Positions 36,785 through 45,710 of a stretch of DNA of 64,000 nt are shown here, in pieces (positions within the stretch are counted from its first letter, which is position 1; every line of letters begins with the position of its first letter). The stretch spans positions 620,001 through 684,000 of the forward strand of contig NZ_LMSD01000023.1 in assembly GCF_001428045.1 (NCBI RefSeq). Reading direction: 5' to 3'. The notes under the pieces were generated by a model, which was given only the letters and a program-made list of their open reading frames with translations, made no database searches and was not told where the DNA came from. Source of the DNA: Paenibacillus sp. Soil750 (lineage in GTDB: Bacteria; Bacillota; Bacilli; Paenibacillales; NBRC-103111). The translations under genes and the position numbers were made by a program.

Positions 36785-37485
36785 GGGGGAGATAGTCGAA
36801 TAAATCGACTAACTGGAGAGAAAAGGGGCCTGGCGGAGGGAGATAGTCGAATAAATCGACTAACTGGAGAGAAACGGGGCGCTAGCGAGGGGAGATAGTC
36901 GAATAAATCGACTAACTGGAGAGAAATGAGGGCTCTAGCGGGGAGATAGTCGAATAAATCGACTAACTGGAGAGAAACGGGGCCTCAGCGGGGGGCGATA
37001 GTCGAATAAATCGACTAACTGGAGAGAAACGGGCCGCTAGCGGGAGGAGATAGTCGAATAAATCGACTAGCTGGAGAGAAACGTGGCTCTAGCGGGGGGA
37101 GATAGTCGAATAAATCGACTAACTGGAGTGAAACGGGGCGCTAGCGAGGGGAGATAGTCGAATAAATCGACTAACTGGAGAGAAACGGGGCTCTAGCGGG
37201 GGAGATAGTCGAATAAACCGACTAACTGGAGAGAAAAGGGGCCAAGCGGAGGGAGATAGTCGAATAGATCGACTAACTCGAGAGAAACGGGGCGCTAGCG
37301 TGAGGAGTTAGTCGAATAAATCGACTAACTCGAGAGAAACGGGGCCTTATCGGGAGGGGATAGTCGAATAAATCGACTAACTGGAGAGAAACGGGAGCTC
37401 AGCGGGGGGAGATAGTCGAATAAATCGACTAACAGGTGTGCGAGAGGGCTTTTGTGAGTCTGTAAGTCGATAATTTCGACTTACA
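36785..37485. repeat. Tandem array of 13 hairpin units, 51-52 bp period
   Basis: Each unit has a core palindrome TAGTCGAATAAATCGACTA (7-base arms, loop ATAAA) followed by a conserved CTGGAGAGAAACGGGG-like tail and a short variable G-rich stretch with GCTAGCG. Core starts: 36793, 36844, 36896, 36947, 36999, 37051, 37103, 37155, 37206, 37257, 37309, 37361, 37413; steps are always 51 or 52 bases. Variants: loop or arm changes at 37206 and 37257, extended arms at 37309. A related 10-base-arm hairpin, TGTAAGTCGA with TCGACTTACA, ends the array at 37461-37485. Frames are full of TAG stops, so it is not coding. The next 124 bases (to 37609) show nothing recognisable. Confidence 0.95.
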
Positions 37486-37609
37486 GGTGGACGTGAAGGC
37501 TTTTGGGTGTTTGTATGTGTGATTGGAGCTAAGCTAGTGGTGTTTAGAGTGGCGTTTGGAGCGTGCTACTTCAACAATTGGCGTATATCTCACATAAAAA
37601 CAACTACAA

Positions 37610-37653
37610 ATAGGGTGTCCCGAAGCAGATTTCTCTACTTCGGGACACCCTAT
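37610..37653 (-). terminator. Long hairpin after gdhA, probable terminator
   Basis: Perfect 16-base arms, ATAGGGTGTCCCGAAG and CTTCGGGACACCCTAT, 12-base loop. On the minus strand it is followed by TTTGTAGTTGTTTTT, and it lies 85 bases after the gdhA stop, so it most likely ends the gdhA message. It also insulates against transcription from the array side. Confidence 0.75.
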
Positions 37654-37738
37654 CCCTTTAAGGCACTAAAGTTCCCACTCGATGTTCATTTCTCAAATTA
37701 GCCGTAATGGCACATGTGAGTTCTCTTTACAATAGCTT

Positions 37739-39121
37739 CTAAACGACACCTTGTGCGATCATAGCATCGGCTACTTTGGTAAATCCTGCAATATTGGCGC
37801 CGACAACAAGATTGCCAGGATGGCCATATTCCTCAGCTGCTTGTACAGCGCTTCTGTAAATGTTTTTCATAATCGCGTGGAGTTTATCGTCTACCTCATG
37901 GAACTGCCAGGAGTATCTCATGCTGTTTTGAGACATTTCTAGCGCCGATACAGCTACGCCGCCTGCATTCGCAGCTTTGGCTGGCCCAAACAAAACGCCC
38001 GCCTGTAGGAAGACATCAATCGCTTCTAAGGTAGATGGCATGTTCGCGCCTTCCCCTATGGCTTTTACCCCATTGCGTACAAGAAGCCTTGCTGATTCCT
38101 CATCGATTTCGTTCTGCGTAGCACTTGGTAGCGCAATGTCACATGGAATGGACCAAATGCCATTACAACCTTCGTGATAAGTCGCACTAGGGTGCTCTTT
38201 AACGTACTCACTGATTCTTGTGCGCTCAACTTCTTTCAATCGTCGAACCGTCTCGAGACAGATGCCGTTTGGATCATGGATATACCCATTGGAATCACTG
38301 CATGCAACGACCTTAGCGCCTAATTGTACGGCTTTTTCGATGGAATAGGTAGCCACATTACCGGATCCAGAAACGACGACGGTGCTTCCCTCGAAGCTAA
38401 GGCCTTTGGAATTCAGCATTTCATTAACAAAGTAAACACAGCCATATCCAGTAGCCTCAGTACGGCCTAAGCTGCCGCCATAGATGATACCCTTCCCAGT
38501 CAGTACACCAGACTCGTGAGCACCGCTAATACGCTTATACTGACCAAACATATACCCAATCTCGCGTGCGCCTACACCAATGTCTCCAGCTGGTACGTCA
38601 GTGTCCGGGCCAATATATTTATAAAGCTCAGTCATAAAACTTTGCGTAAAACGCATAATTTCATTATCTGATTTACCTTTAGGATCGAAATCAGAGCCGC
38701 CTTTACCGCCGCCGATCGGCTGACCAGTAAGGGAGTTCTTGAGAGTTTGCTCAAATCCAAGAAATTTGATAATGCTAGCATTAACGGAAGGATGGAAACG
38801 CAAACCACCCTTGTACGGTCCAATTGCACCGTTAAATTGCACACGGAATCCACGATTTACTTGCGTAATCCCTTGGTCATTTACCCAGGGTACTCGGAAA
38901 GTGATCAAACGCTCTGGCTCCACGATCCGCTCAAGAATGCCGTGTTTCATGTACTTCGGCTGCTTGGTAAGAACTGGAATTAAAGATTCAATAATTTCTT
39001 TCACAGCTTGATGGAACTCTGTCTCGTTCGGATTACGCTTGACTACGGTTTCGTATATGCCTTGTACATACTCTCTTGCAGCTACATCATTGTCCACTTG
39101 AACTAACACACTGTCATCCAC
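37739..39121 (-). CDS. gdhA: NADP-type glutamate dehydrogenase
   Basis: 460 residues, normal for hexameric bacterial GdhA. It makes glutamate from 2-oxoglutarate and ammonia. Signature blocks: GPYKGGLRFHPSV (substrate-binding Lys), GGGKGGSDFDPKGKSD (catalytic Lys region), DVPAGDIGVGAREIGYMFGQY, and the nucleotide-binding VSGSGNVATYS. The start is GTG at 39121; a GTG four codons later (39109) has an AAGGTGG site at better distance and may be the real one. Stands alone on the minus strand between the hairpin array and a divergent TetR gene. A housekeeping gene not related to the sugar operons around it. Confidence 0.97.
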   Translation of the reverse strand: MDDSVLVQVDNDVAAREYVQGIYETVVKRNPNETEFHQAVKEIIESLIPVLTKQPKYMKHGILERIVEPERLITFRVPWVNDQGITQVNRGFRVQFNGAIGPYKGGLRFHPSVNASIIKFLGFEQTLKNSLTGQPIGGGKGGSDFDPKGKSDNEIMRFTQSFMTELYKYIGPDTDVPAGDIGVGAREIGYMFGQYKRISGAHESGVLTGKGIIYGGSLGRTEATGYGCVYFVNEMLNSKGLSFEGSTVVVSGSGNVATYSIEKAVQLGAKVVACSDSNGYIHDPNGICLETVRRLKEVERTRISEYVKEHPSATYHEGCNGIWSIPCDIALPSATQNEIDEESARLLVRNGVKAIGEGANMPSTLEAIDVFLQAGVLFGPAKAANAGGVAVSALEMSQNSMRYSWQFHEVDDKLHAIMKNIYRSAVQAAEEYGHPGNLVVGANIAGFTKVADAMIAQGVV

Positions 39122-39154
39122 CTTCGCAATTTAAATATAATAAAAAAGTTTATT

Positions 39155-39181
39155 AGTATAGTTTTACCTTATTCGAGCCAA
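39155..39181 (-). promoter_or_regulatory. Possible gdhA promoter
   Basis: Minus-strand TATACT (complement of 39155-39160) with TTGGCT (complement of 39176-39181), spacer 15, about 35 bases ahead of the gdhA start. The spacer is short of the ideal 17, so the -35 assignment is tentative. Confidence 0.4.
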
Positions 39182-39196
39182 TTGGGCAATCAAAAT

Positions 39197-39217
39197 TTAC
39201 ATGTCATGTAAGCTTAC
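39197..39217. promoter_or_regulatory. Overlapping palindromes between gdhA and tetR, candidate operator
   Basis: TTACATGTCATGTAA (7-base arms around one T, 39197-39211) overlaps GTAAGCTTAC (39208-39217). They lie between the two divergent promoters, a place suited to binding by the neighbouring TetR protein. No functional evidence. Confidence 0.45.
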
Positions 39218-39242
39218 TAATTGGTGTTACGAAAGTGATCAT

Positions 39243-39271
39243 TAGACTAAATTTACAACTTGTAGTATACT
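39243..39271 (+). promoter_or_regulatory. Probable promoter of the TetR gene
   Basis: TAGACT (39243-39248), spacer 17, TATACT (39266-39271); ideal spacing, -10 with five of six matches. The start codon follows 82 bases later. Confidence 0.5.
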
Positions 39272-39353
39272 TTGCGAAGTGTGAATTAGGTTAGAAAATG
39301 TGCAACATTCATAGTTACAAGCTCATTATGGAAAAGAAAAGGAATTGGGATAC

Positions 39354-39938
39354 ATGGATAATCGAACACCACGCGTAGATCCTCGGGTTCTTCGAACACG
39401 TCAATTGCTTAAAGACGCTTTCGTCGAATTGCTTCAGGAAATGGATATCGAGAAAATTTCAGTCAATCGCATAGCAGAGCGCGCTACCATTAACAGAGTT
39501 ACGTTCTATCTGCATTATCGAGATATTCCAGATATGTTGGAGAAGATGGCGGATGAAATGATTGAAGACATCAATCGTATTTTGACCCATGCGTCGGCGA
39601 ATCAGCATTCAAAGGAAGAAGAGGATTGGCCGATGTTGGTAAACTTGCTGGAGCACTTTGCCGAACATGCGAAGTTTTATAAAGTCGTACTCGCCTCAAG
39701 ACGAACTCCGATTTTTACAGATCGCATGTTAAGGCTTCTAACGGAATTGGTAACATCACGAATTGAGAGGATGGGAGATGAATCCGTTTTAGCTACAGCA
39801 GGTATTCAAAAGGATATTGCCATATGGTACGGTTCCTCCGCCTTAATTGGTACAATTGTTGCTTGGCTTCGTCAGGATATGCCGTATACACCTGTCTATC
39901 TGGCTAAGCAATTTATCTTGATGCGTTCCTTATCATAG
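39354..39938 (+). CDS. TetR/AcrR family transcriptional regulator
   Basis: 194 residues. DNA-binding helices 'ISVNRIAERATINRVTFYLHY' lie in the first 60 residues (cited in parts: NRIAERATINR, VTFYLHY); the C-terminal part resembles the TetR_C_8-type ligand domain. ATG 39354 has AAAAGGA at 10 bases; TTG 39345 overlaps the site less well. It is divergent from gdhA, with palindromes between the two, so it may control gdhA, itself or a distant gene. No terminator close to its end. Confidence 0.9.
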   Translation: MDNRTPRVDPRVLRTRQLLKDAFVELLQEMDIEKISVNRIAERATINRVTFYLHYRDIPDMLEKMADEMIEDINRILTHASANQHSKEEEDWPMLVNLLEHFAEHAKFYKVVLASRRTPIFTDRMLRLLTELVTSRIERMGDESVLATAGIQKDIAIWYGSSALIGTIVAWLRQDMPYTPVYLAKQFILMRSLS

Positions 39939-40140
39939 AAGAGACAGTAATCCGACACTACGCTAAAAATAGCCGAAAAAGCGAGTGAATACGTGAAAAA
40001 GATTATAATCGAATATCAAAAACAACGACAGCTACTTAACACGCCACCACTCCTGCCACTCATCAAGCTACGGTACTAATCCAGCTACTCAGCAAGCTCC
40101 CCAAACTCTACCACTCTCATCCCCAGACGCTACCTAGTAA

Positions 40141-40275
40141 TTAACTGGAAAACCTGATGTTAATTTCTTGTTTATGAGGCCTTTCTTGGGGTTAAATGGA
40201 AATTATGTAGTTAATTTGACGGATATGACTCCAATCAGCGATTTAACATGAAATTAGATGTATCTTTTCCAGTTA
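40141..40275. repeat. Three copies of a 27-bp repeat in a noncoding region (two direct, one inverted)
   Basis: Direct copies at 40141-40167 and 40192-40218 share the frame TTAA-N-TGGAAA-N8-TTAATTT; a third, inverted copy is at 40250-40275 (complement begins TAACTGGAAAA and ends TAATTTC). Outer copies can pair as an 11 + 7 base stem with an 8-base internal loop. The whole stretch 39939-40381 has no gene; 40025-40135 is strikingly poor in G. It looks like a REP-type or small mobile intergenic element (inference). Confidence 0.7.
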
Positions 40276-40381
40276 TTGTTGGAAATAATGAGAAGCGCTT
40301 GAATTTAACTGTGTGTTATCTAGTTATTTGGGGAATTCACTCACCAACATAGACAACAACTACGATAAAATAGTTGAAACG

Positions 40382-40420
40382 AGGCGCCATGTAAGGTTAA
40401 ACCCCTTGCATGGCGCCTTT
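40382..40420 (+). terminator. Strong hairpin, probable terminator before the GH88 gene
   Basis: AGGCGCCATG-T-AAGG pairs with CCTT-G-CATGGCGCCT, followed by TTTCTC. It lies 440 bases after the TetR gene and 32 bases before the first regulon element. It therefore shields the polysaccharide locus from upstream transcription. Confidence 0.72.
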
Positions 40421-40451
40421 CTCATGTTTCAGGATGCCCTCACGCCTAACC

Positions 40452-40479
40452 TGTTAACCCAACGAAAACATGTATATTG
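40452..40479 (+). promoter_or_regulatory. Shared regulon element, copy 1 (before GH88)
   Basis: TGTTAAC - CCAACGAAAACA - TGTATATTG. Same layout and spacing as four other copies in this locus. Ends 57 bases before the ATG at 40537. Probably contains the -10 box (TATATT). Confidence 0.8.
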
Positions 40480-40536
40480 AGCAAGTGGCCTCCTATGGAT
40501 ATGCTAGGGACATTCAACGGAGGGAGTGTAGAGAGA

Positions 40537-41661
40537 ATGACACAAGAACAATGGATAGGAGATGCCTGGGAGCAAGGCGTCTGCAAAGTAAAGAACACGA
40601 GCCTGCGAGTAGGTGCAGCATTTCCTCACGGATCGAATGAGGGGCAATTTCAATTGACCTCGCCGCATTACTGGACAGCAGGTTTCTGGCCTGGGATCTT
40701 ATGGCTCATTTATCAAGATCGCCAAGATGAGCAGCTACGCCTCTTAGCAGAGAGCTGTGAAACACAAATGGATGCTGTAATCGAGGCTTACGAGCCCCTA
40801 GATCATGATATGGGCTTCATGTGGACGCTAACTTCGATAGCGAATTGGCATCTCACCGGCAATGAGCAATCCAAACGCCGAGCTTTGAAGATTGCCAGTC
40901 ATTTGGCGGGGCGATTCAATATCAAGGGAAGCTTCATCCGCGCATGGAACAGCCCGGAGCGCGTAGGATGGGCCATCATCGATTGCATGATGAATTTGCC
41001 GCTGCTCTACTGGGCGTCGCAACAAACGAACGACCCTCGCTTCAAGCATGTCGCAGAGGCGCACGCGGGAATGGCCGCCAAGCAGTTTATTCGCGAGGAT
41101 GGCTCCGCGTATCATATTGTCTGCTTCGACCCTGAGACGGGCGAACGCACCGGTGCGCTTGGTGGCCAAGGCTATGCGGAAGAGTCTGCATGGGCACGAG
41201 GTTCCGCATGGTCGATCTATGGCTCGGTGCTCAGCTACCGTCATACCGGCCGTGCCGACCTGCTGGCAGCAGCGGAGCATGCAGCCTCATTCTTCCTAGC
41301 ACACTTACCCGAGGATAAGGTGCCGTATTGGGATTTCCGATTGCCTACCTTCGAGGGGGCATCGCGCGATACAAGTGCTGCAGCGATTGCAGCAAGCGGA
41401 CTGCTGGATCTGGCTGCAGTATGTGCAGGCGATCGGGCACTCTTTTATAAGGAACAAGCGTGTTCGATCTTGCAATCTTTATCTCAGCATTATTCTGCAG
41501 AAGATTCCGAAGAAGCGATCCTAGTCTCTGGTACGGGCAACGTGCCCATGAATCAGAATATCAATAAGCCGCTGATATACGGTGACTATTACTATATGGA
41601 AGCATTGGCGAAGCTGCAAGGACATCCCTCTTTCTGGGAAACAGGAGCAGCTAAAGCCTAA
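40537..41661 (+). CDS. Unsaturated glucuronyl hydrolase, GH88 family
   Basis: 374 residues, cytoplasmic (alpha/alpha)6 barrel. It hydrates and removes the 4,5-unsaturated uronic acid left at the non-reducing end by polysaccharide lyases. D91 in DHDMGF and D149 in IIDCMMN sit almost exactly where the two catalytic Asp residues (D88 and D149) of the Bacillus sp. GL1 enzyme lie; WTAGFWPG and ESAWARGSAWSIYG are further GH88 signatures. The start is ATG 40537 (GGAGGGAG ten bases ahead); the longer TTG frame at 40477 would begin inside the promoter element. Works with the secreted PL8 lyase at 45711 and the importer at 41825-45534. Confidence 0.92.
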   Translation: MTQEQWIGDAWEQGVCKVKNTSLRVGAAFPHGSNEGQFQLTSPHYWTAGFWPGILWLIYQDRQDEQLRLLAESCETQMDAVIEAYEPLDHDMGFMWTLTSIANWHLTGNEQSKRRALKIASHLAGRFNIKGSFIRAWNSPERVGWAIIDCMMNLPLLYWASQQTNDPRFKHVAEAHAGMAAKQFIREDGSAYHIVCFDPETGERTGALGGQGYAEESAWARGSAWSIYGSVLSYRHTGRADLLAAAEHAASFFLAHLPEDKVPYWDFRLPTFEGASRDTSAAAIAASGLLDLAAVCAGDRALFYKEQACSILQSLSQHYSAEDSEEAILVSGTGNVPMNQNINKPLIYGDYYYMEALAKLQGHPSFWETGAAKA

Positions 41662-41736
41662 TATATCAAGAATTTTCACATGTATATCGCTAGAAAAAGT
41701 GTATATCAGACAGCGGGAATCCCCATTACATAAGCC

Positions 41737-41764
41737 TGTTAACTGATCGAAATCATGTATATTG
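41737..41764 (+). promoter_or_regulatory. Shared regulon element, copy 2 (before importer)
   Basis: TGTTAAC - TGATCGAAATCA - TGTATATTG. Ends 60 bases before the permease start at 41825. The GH88 gene ends 75 bases upstream without a terminator, so the importer can be read from both promoters. Confidence 0.8.
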
Positions 41765-41824
41765 TACGGATGACGGATCAGCAGGTACGATGAGTTCAAA
41801 TTACAGAGCAAGGAAGTGACACCG

Positions 41825-42811
41825 ATGAGTCAGACACTCCCTCCTTCAACACCAACGCTGGTTAATTCGAAGGCGAGTACAGCAAAAAACAAAAGCAATT
41901 GGCTAGTAAGGAAGTATGGCAAACGCGTATTAAAACAGAACATTCCATTGTACATCATGTTTGTGCCTATCATCCTTTTCTATCTTATATTTAAATACTA
42001 TCCGATGACGGGACTTGTCATTGCCTTTAAGAAGTACAGCTTCATTAAAGGGATCTGGGGCAGCCCTTGGGCAGGCTTGGAAAGCTTTAAAATGATCTTT
42101 CAGACGAAGCAAATTTTTGATATCGTGTGGAACACTTTAAAACTGAGTGGATTAAGCATCATCATTGGCTTCCCGGTTCCGATCATATTAGCGTTGCTGC
42201 TCAATGAGGTAAGGAGGATCCAGTTCAAAAAGTTAGTTCAAACGCTGGTTTATCTGCCACATTTTCTTAACTGGGTTATCGTTGGCGGCATTGTTGTTAC
42301 GGTATTCTCGCAGAGTACAGGAACGCTCAATCATCTGATTGAAAAGATTTTTGGCGAAACGTATCCGTTCTTATATAAAGAGTTTTCCTGGATTTCCATC
42401 TTTCTGGCATCAGGTGTTTGGAAGGAAGCAGGATGGAACGCGATTATTTATCTCGCTGCATTAACAGCCATTGACCAAAGCTTATATGAAGCATCTAGTA
42501 TAGATGGCGCTAATAAATGGCAGCAAACCATACGGATTACACTGCCTGCGATTTTGCCAACGATCATTATTATGTTAATTCTGAAGATCGGACATCTGAT
42601 GGAGTTAGGCTTTGATCAAGTGTATGTCCTTCAGAATAATGCTGTCTCTGAAATATCCGAGGTCATTAGTACCTTCATGTATAAAATCGGTATTCAGCAA
42701 GCGAATTTCAGTCTTGCGACAGCAATGGGACTGTTTGAATCCCTGGTTGGTTTAATCTTGGTGCTTGCAGCCAATCGCATTGCACGCCGCTTCGGCCAAG
42801 GTTTATGGTAG
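41825..42811 (+). CDS. ABC sugar transporter permease, LplB type
   Basis: About 328 residues: polar N-terminal tail of 40 residues, six membrane segments, subgroup pattern 'PMTGLVIAFKKY', EAA loop YEASSIDGANKWQQ. ATG 41825 is preceded by AGGAAG at eight bases; the GTG at 41816 overlaps this site. First gene of the importer in the polysaccharide locus. By context (GH88, PL8) it should carry unsaturated uronate oligosaccharides, as the Streptobacillus moniliformis Smon0121-0123 importer does for glycosaminoglycan disaccharides. That transfer of function is inference. Confidence 0.94.
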   Translation: MSQTLPPSTPTLVNSKASTAKNKSNWLVRKYGKRVLKQNIPLYIMFVPIILFYLIFKYYPMTGLVIAFKKYSFIKGIWGSPWAGLESFKMIFQTKQIFDIVWNTLKLSGLSIIIGFPVPIILALLLNEVRRIQFKKLVQTLVYLPHFLNWVIVGGIVVTVFSQSTGTLNHLIEKIFGETYPFLYKEFSWISIFLASGVWKEAGWNAIIYLAALTAIDQSLYEASSIDGANKWQQTIRITLPAILPTIIIMLILKIGHLMELGFDQVYVLQNNAVSEISEVISTFMYKIGIQQANFSLATAMGLFESLVGLILVLAANRIARRFGQGLW

Positions 42812-42854
42812 GCGAACGTGTTACGCACTGACAAAAGTTAAGAAGGAGAAGCTT

Positions 42855-43730
42855 ATGAAGCATACACGAGGAGAGAAGGTATTTTACGCCCTCAACTATA
42901 TATTATTACTGATCATTGGTCTTAGCTGTCTGTTACCTATTGTGCATATTCTAGCGCTGTCGCTGAGTGATAAACATGCGTTAATGTCAGGAACGGTTAG
43001 CTTTTGGCCTGTTAATTTGAGCTTAGACGGCTATAATGCGCTGTTCAAGGAAAGCCCAATCATCAAGGATTTTACGAATAGTGTGATTATTACGGTGGTA
43101 GGGACATGCCTGAATATCGTGTTTACAATCCTAGCTGCATACCCCTTGTCCAAGCGTTATTTTATCGGGCGCAAATTCTATTCGTTCGCTATTATTTTCA
43201 CGATGCTCTTCTCAGCTGGTCTCATTCCTACTTATTTACTAGTCCAAAAATTGGGGCTAATTAATAGTTACGGGGCGCTGTGGCTGCCTGGTTTGATTAC
43301 GGTGTGGAATCTCTTGGTTTTGAGAAGCTTTTTCGAAGGATTGCCAGAAGAGTTGGAGGAGGCATCGCGTATTGATGGATGCTCCGAATGGCGCTTGATC
43401 ATTCAAATTGTGTTGCCATTGTCATTGCCAGTTCTAGCGGCGTTAACCTTATTTTATGCGGTAGGCCATTGGAATGCGTTCATGAATGTACTTATTTATA
43501 TCAATGATGCCAGCAAGTTGAATTTAGCGGTACTCGTCCAACAAATGATTCAAAATCAAACTTTGATGCAGGAGCTGACGAATACTCAGCCTGAATTAGC
43601 AGCAGCGGTCACGCCAGAGGGCGTTAAAGCGGCAGGCGTTATTGTTATGACATTACCAATGTTGATCGTATATCCATTCTTACAACGGTTTTTCGTCAAG
43701 GGTGTTATGGTCGGCGCTGTGAAAGGATAA
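42855..43730 (+). CDS. ABC sugar transporter permease, YtcP type
   Basis: 291 residues, six membrane segments, EAA loop LEEASRIDGCSEWRLI, C-terminus FVKGVMVGAVKG. ATG 42855 is preceded by AAGGAG at about six bases. The open frame reaches upstream to 42765 inside the previous gene, but those codons give no membrane-protein-like sequence. Partner of the permease at 41825. Confidence 0.94.
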   Translation: MKHTRGEKVFYALNYILLLIIGLSCLLPIVHILALSLSDKHALMSGTVSFWPVNLSLDGYNALFKESPIIKDFTNSVIITVVGTCLNIVFTILAAYPLSKRYFIGRKFYSFAIIFTMLFSAGLIPTYLLVQKLGLINSYGALWLPGLITVWNLLVLRSFFEGLPEELEEASRIDGCSEWRLIIQIVLPLSLPVLAALTLFYAVGHWNAFMNVLIYINDASKLNLAVLVQQMIQNQTLMQELTNTQPELAAAVTPEGVKAAGVIVMTLPMLIVYPFLQRFFVKGVMVGAVKG

Positions 43731-43854
43731 TGGTAATTCCTTGAAAGGGGTGATGTGAAGCAATAAACATGGTAGGCTTAGTTTTACAAGTAGATGGATT
43801 AATCGGGGTTATCTTAAAACTGCACGTACATAACTTGAGGGGTGACTTATTTAT

Positions 43855-45534
43855 ATGAACAAAATTAGCAAAAAGAAAGCGGCATCCATTACCTTAGCTT
43901 TGGCAATCTCAAGCACGACGCTACTTGCGGCTTGCGCATCGGATAAAGAAAAAACAGACACTGCAACAACGACACCAGGCGCTGCAAGCACGGCTGCGGC
44001 AAGTGCGAAACCAGCTGGACCTAAGCCGAAAATTACGGTTTCCATTTATGATCGTAACAATGTACCTGAGGGTGAAGGCACAATTACAAATAACCGCTGG
44101 ACGAAATGGATTAACGACAATGCTCCGGTGCAAGTTGAGTTTATCCCTGTTCCACGTACGAACTCTTCGGAGAAGTGGAACGTCCTGTTCGCTTCGGGGC
44201 AAGCACCTGACTTAATCATGGAATTCTCTAATCCCTATATGAAGGATCTGGCGTCCAAAGGGCAAATTATTCCGCTCGATGATGCAATTTCGAAGTATTC
44301 CACGAATTACAAAAAGGTGATTACTGGCAATGAGTCTTTACAGAAATTAACGAGATTTAATGGGAAAACGTACTTCTTTGGTCGTACGTTGCCATTTGCA
44401 ACGAACCATTATGTGATGATTCGCCAAGATTGGCTGGATAAATTGAAGCTTCCAATGCCAAAAACAACAGAAGAGTATCTCCAAGTTGCGAAAGCGTTTA
44501 CGGAGCAAGATCCTGATGGTAATGGCAAGAAGGATACACTCGGTTCGACGTTCTTCGATGTAGATTATTTCTTCCAATTAGGGCAAGCGAGTGATGAGAC
44601 ATTACCGATGATTACATCCTATCATTTGATTAATGATCAATATGTGCGTACTTGGGATCGTCCGAAGTCAGATCTCGCTTTCAAGAAGGCCCTGTATGAT
44701 GCTGGCACTGTAGATAAAGATACTTTTACAGATAAAAATGGTGCTAAAGCGCAGCAGGATTGGGTAAACGGCAAGCTCGGTATTTGGGGAGCAGGCGGGT
44801 TAGAAGGAGCTGCTACTGGATACGATGTCTACAACACATTGATGAAAAATAATCCAACTGCCAAAGTGGCGATTTTACCGCTTCCGAAGTCCGAATTCGG
44901 TCAATTCTCACCTGCTGGTGCAGTACCAATGCAATTTATGTCTGCGATTAACGCAACAGCCAAAAACGTTGAAGCCGTTGTGAAATATGTGGATTGGCTA
45001 ATGACGCCAGAAGTTCAACAGACGTTAATGTATGGTATAGAAGGCGTTAACTATAAGATGGTAGATGGTTGTCCGAAACCAATTGATCCGGAGAAAAACA
45101 AGAAAGAATTAAATTGGAATGGCGATTTCCAAATGATGTCTCAGACAGGTACAATGGGCAAATGTGTGGATTACACGAACCAATTGGATCCTTCGAAGCC
45201 GAATGATAAAGCGTATATCGATCTAGTCAAGCAAGGTAGAGAGGCTTATATCACACCGGATCGTCCAACAACGTCTGAAATCGTACTTCCAATTACATTG
45301 ACGGATGATCTGACAGTCATTAAGAACACATTGAAAAATACGCTAACAAATATTTATACAAAAGCTGTTGTAGGTGGATCAGGGTATACCGTTGATCAAG
45401 CGATGAAAGATGCACAAGAGGCTTGGGAAAAAGGCGGCGGTAAGAAAGTCGATGACTTCTATACAAAAGCCTATGCGGATAACAAAAAAGACGTTATTTA
45501 CACGAAAGACTACTATAAATTGTTGACGAAATAA
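43855..45534 (+). CDS. Oligosaccharide-binding lipoprotein with Ca-type loop
   Basis: 559 residues. Lipobox LAAC with C27, then a Thr/Ala-rich linker. DPDGNGKKDT at D219 matches the loop that binds calcium in the alginate-binding AlgQ proteins and in the glycosaminoglycan-disaccharide-binding Smon0123, which fits the PL8/GH88 neighbours. GAGGGGTGA precedes ATG 43855. It lies 124 bases after the second permease and is closed by a strong terminator. Most likely ligand: unsaturated di- or oligosaccharides from the PL8 lyase (inference). Confidence 0.94.
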   Translation: MNKISKKKAASITLALAISSTTLLAACASDKEKTDTATTTPGAASTAAASAKPAGPKPKITVSIYDRNNVPEGEGTITNNRWTKWINDNAPVQVEFIPVPRTNSSEKWNVLFASGQAPDLIMEFSNPYMKDLASKGQIIPLDDAISKYSTNYKKVITGNESLQKLTRFNGKTYFFGRTLPFATNHYVMIRQDWLDKLKLPMPKTTEEYLQVAKAFTEQDPDGNGKKDTLGSTFFDVDYFFQLGQASDETLPMITSYHLINDQYVRTWDRPKSDLAFKKALYDAGTVDKDTFTDKNGAKAQQDWVNGKLGIWGAGGLEGAATGYDVYNTLMKNNPTAKVAILPLPKSEFGQFSPAGAVPMQFMSAINATAKNVEAVVKYVDWLMTPEVQQTLMYGIEGVNYKMVDGCPKPIDPEKNKKELNWNGDFQMMSQTGTMGKCVDYTNQLDPSKPNDKAYIDLVKQGREAYITPDRPTTSEIVLPITLTDDLTVIKNTLKNTLTNIYTKAVVGGSGYTVDQAMKDAQEAWEKGGGKKVDDFYTKAYADNKKDVIYTKDYYKLLTK

Positions 45535-45586
45535 GTTAACTAGAATCATTTACACAACCAGTTAAATCAACACTTTAGTCCATCAT

Positions 45587-45633
45587 GTGCTTCCTTCCTG
45601 CTGCAAGTTAGTTTGGAAGGAAGCACATTTTTT
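45587..45633 (+). terminator. Rho-independent terminator after importer operon
   Basis: Perfect 12-base arms, GTGCTTCCTTCC and GGAAGGAAGCAC, then ATTTTTT. Strong. Confidence 0.93.
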
Positions 45634-45710
45634 CAATACAATGACTCGATTTCTGCAAGAAGGGGCTGAAATAAGGCCAACAAATCGTTTGACTTAAGAG
45701 GGGGCTAATT

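Noticed and set aside
36785..37485. CRISPR array
   Set aside because: The period is fixed at 51-52 bases, the repeat covers most of each unit, and the variable parts are only about 10 bases and similar to each other. No cas gene is present.
40288..40302. CcpA (cre) site around AGAAGCGCTTGA
   Set aside because: The centre fits, but both outer TG/CA pairs of the consensus are missing.
40477..40536. TTG start of the GH88 gene
   Set aside because: It lies inside the conserved promoter element and upstream of a good ribosome site; ATG 40537 fits better.
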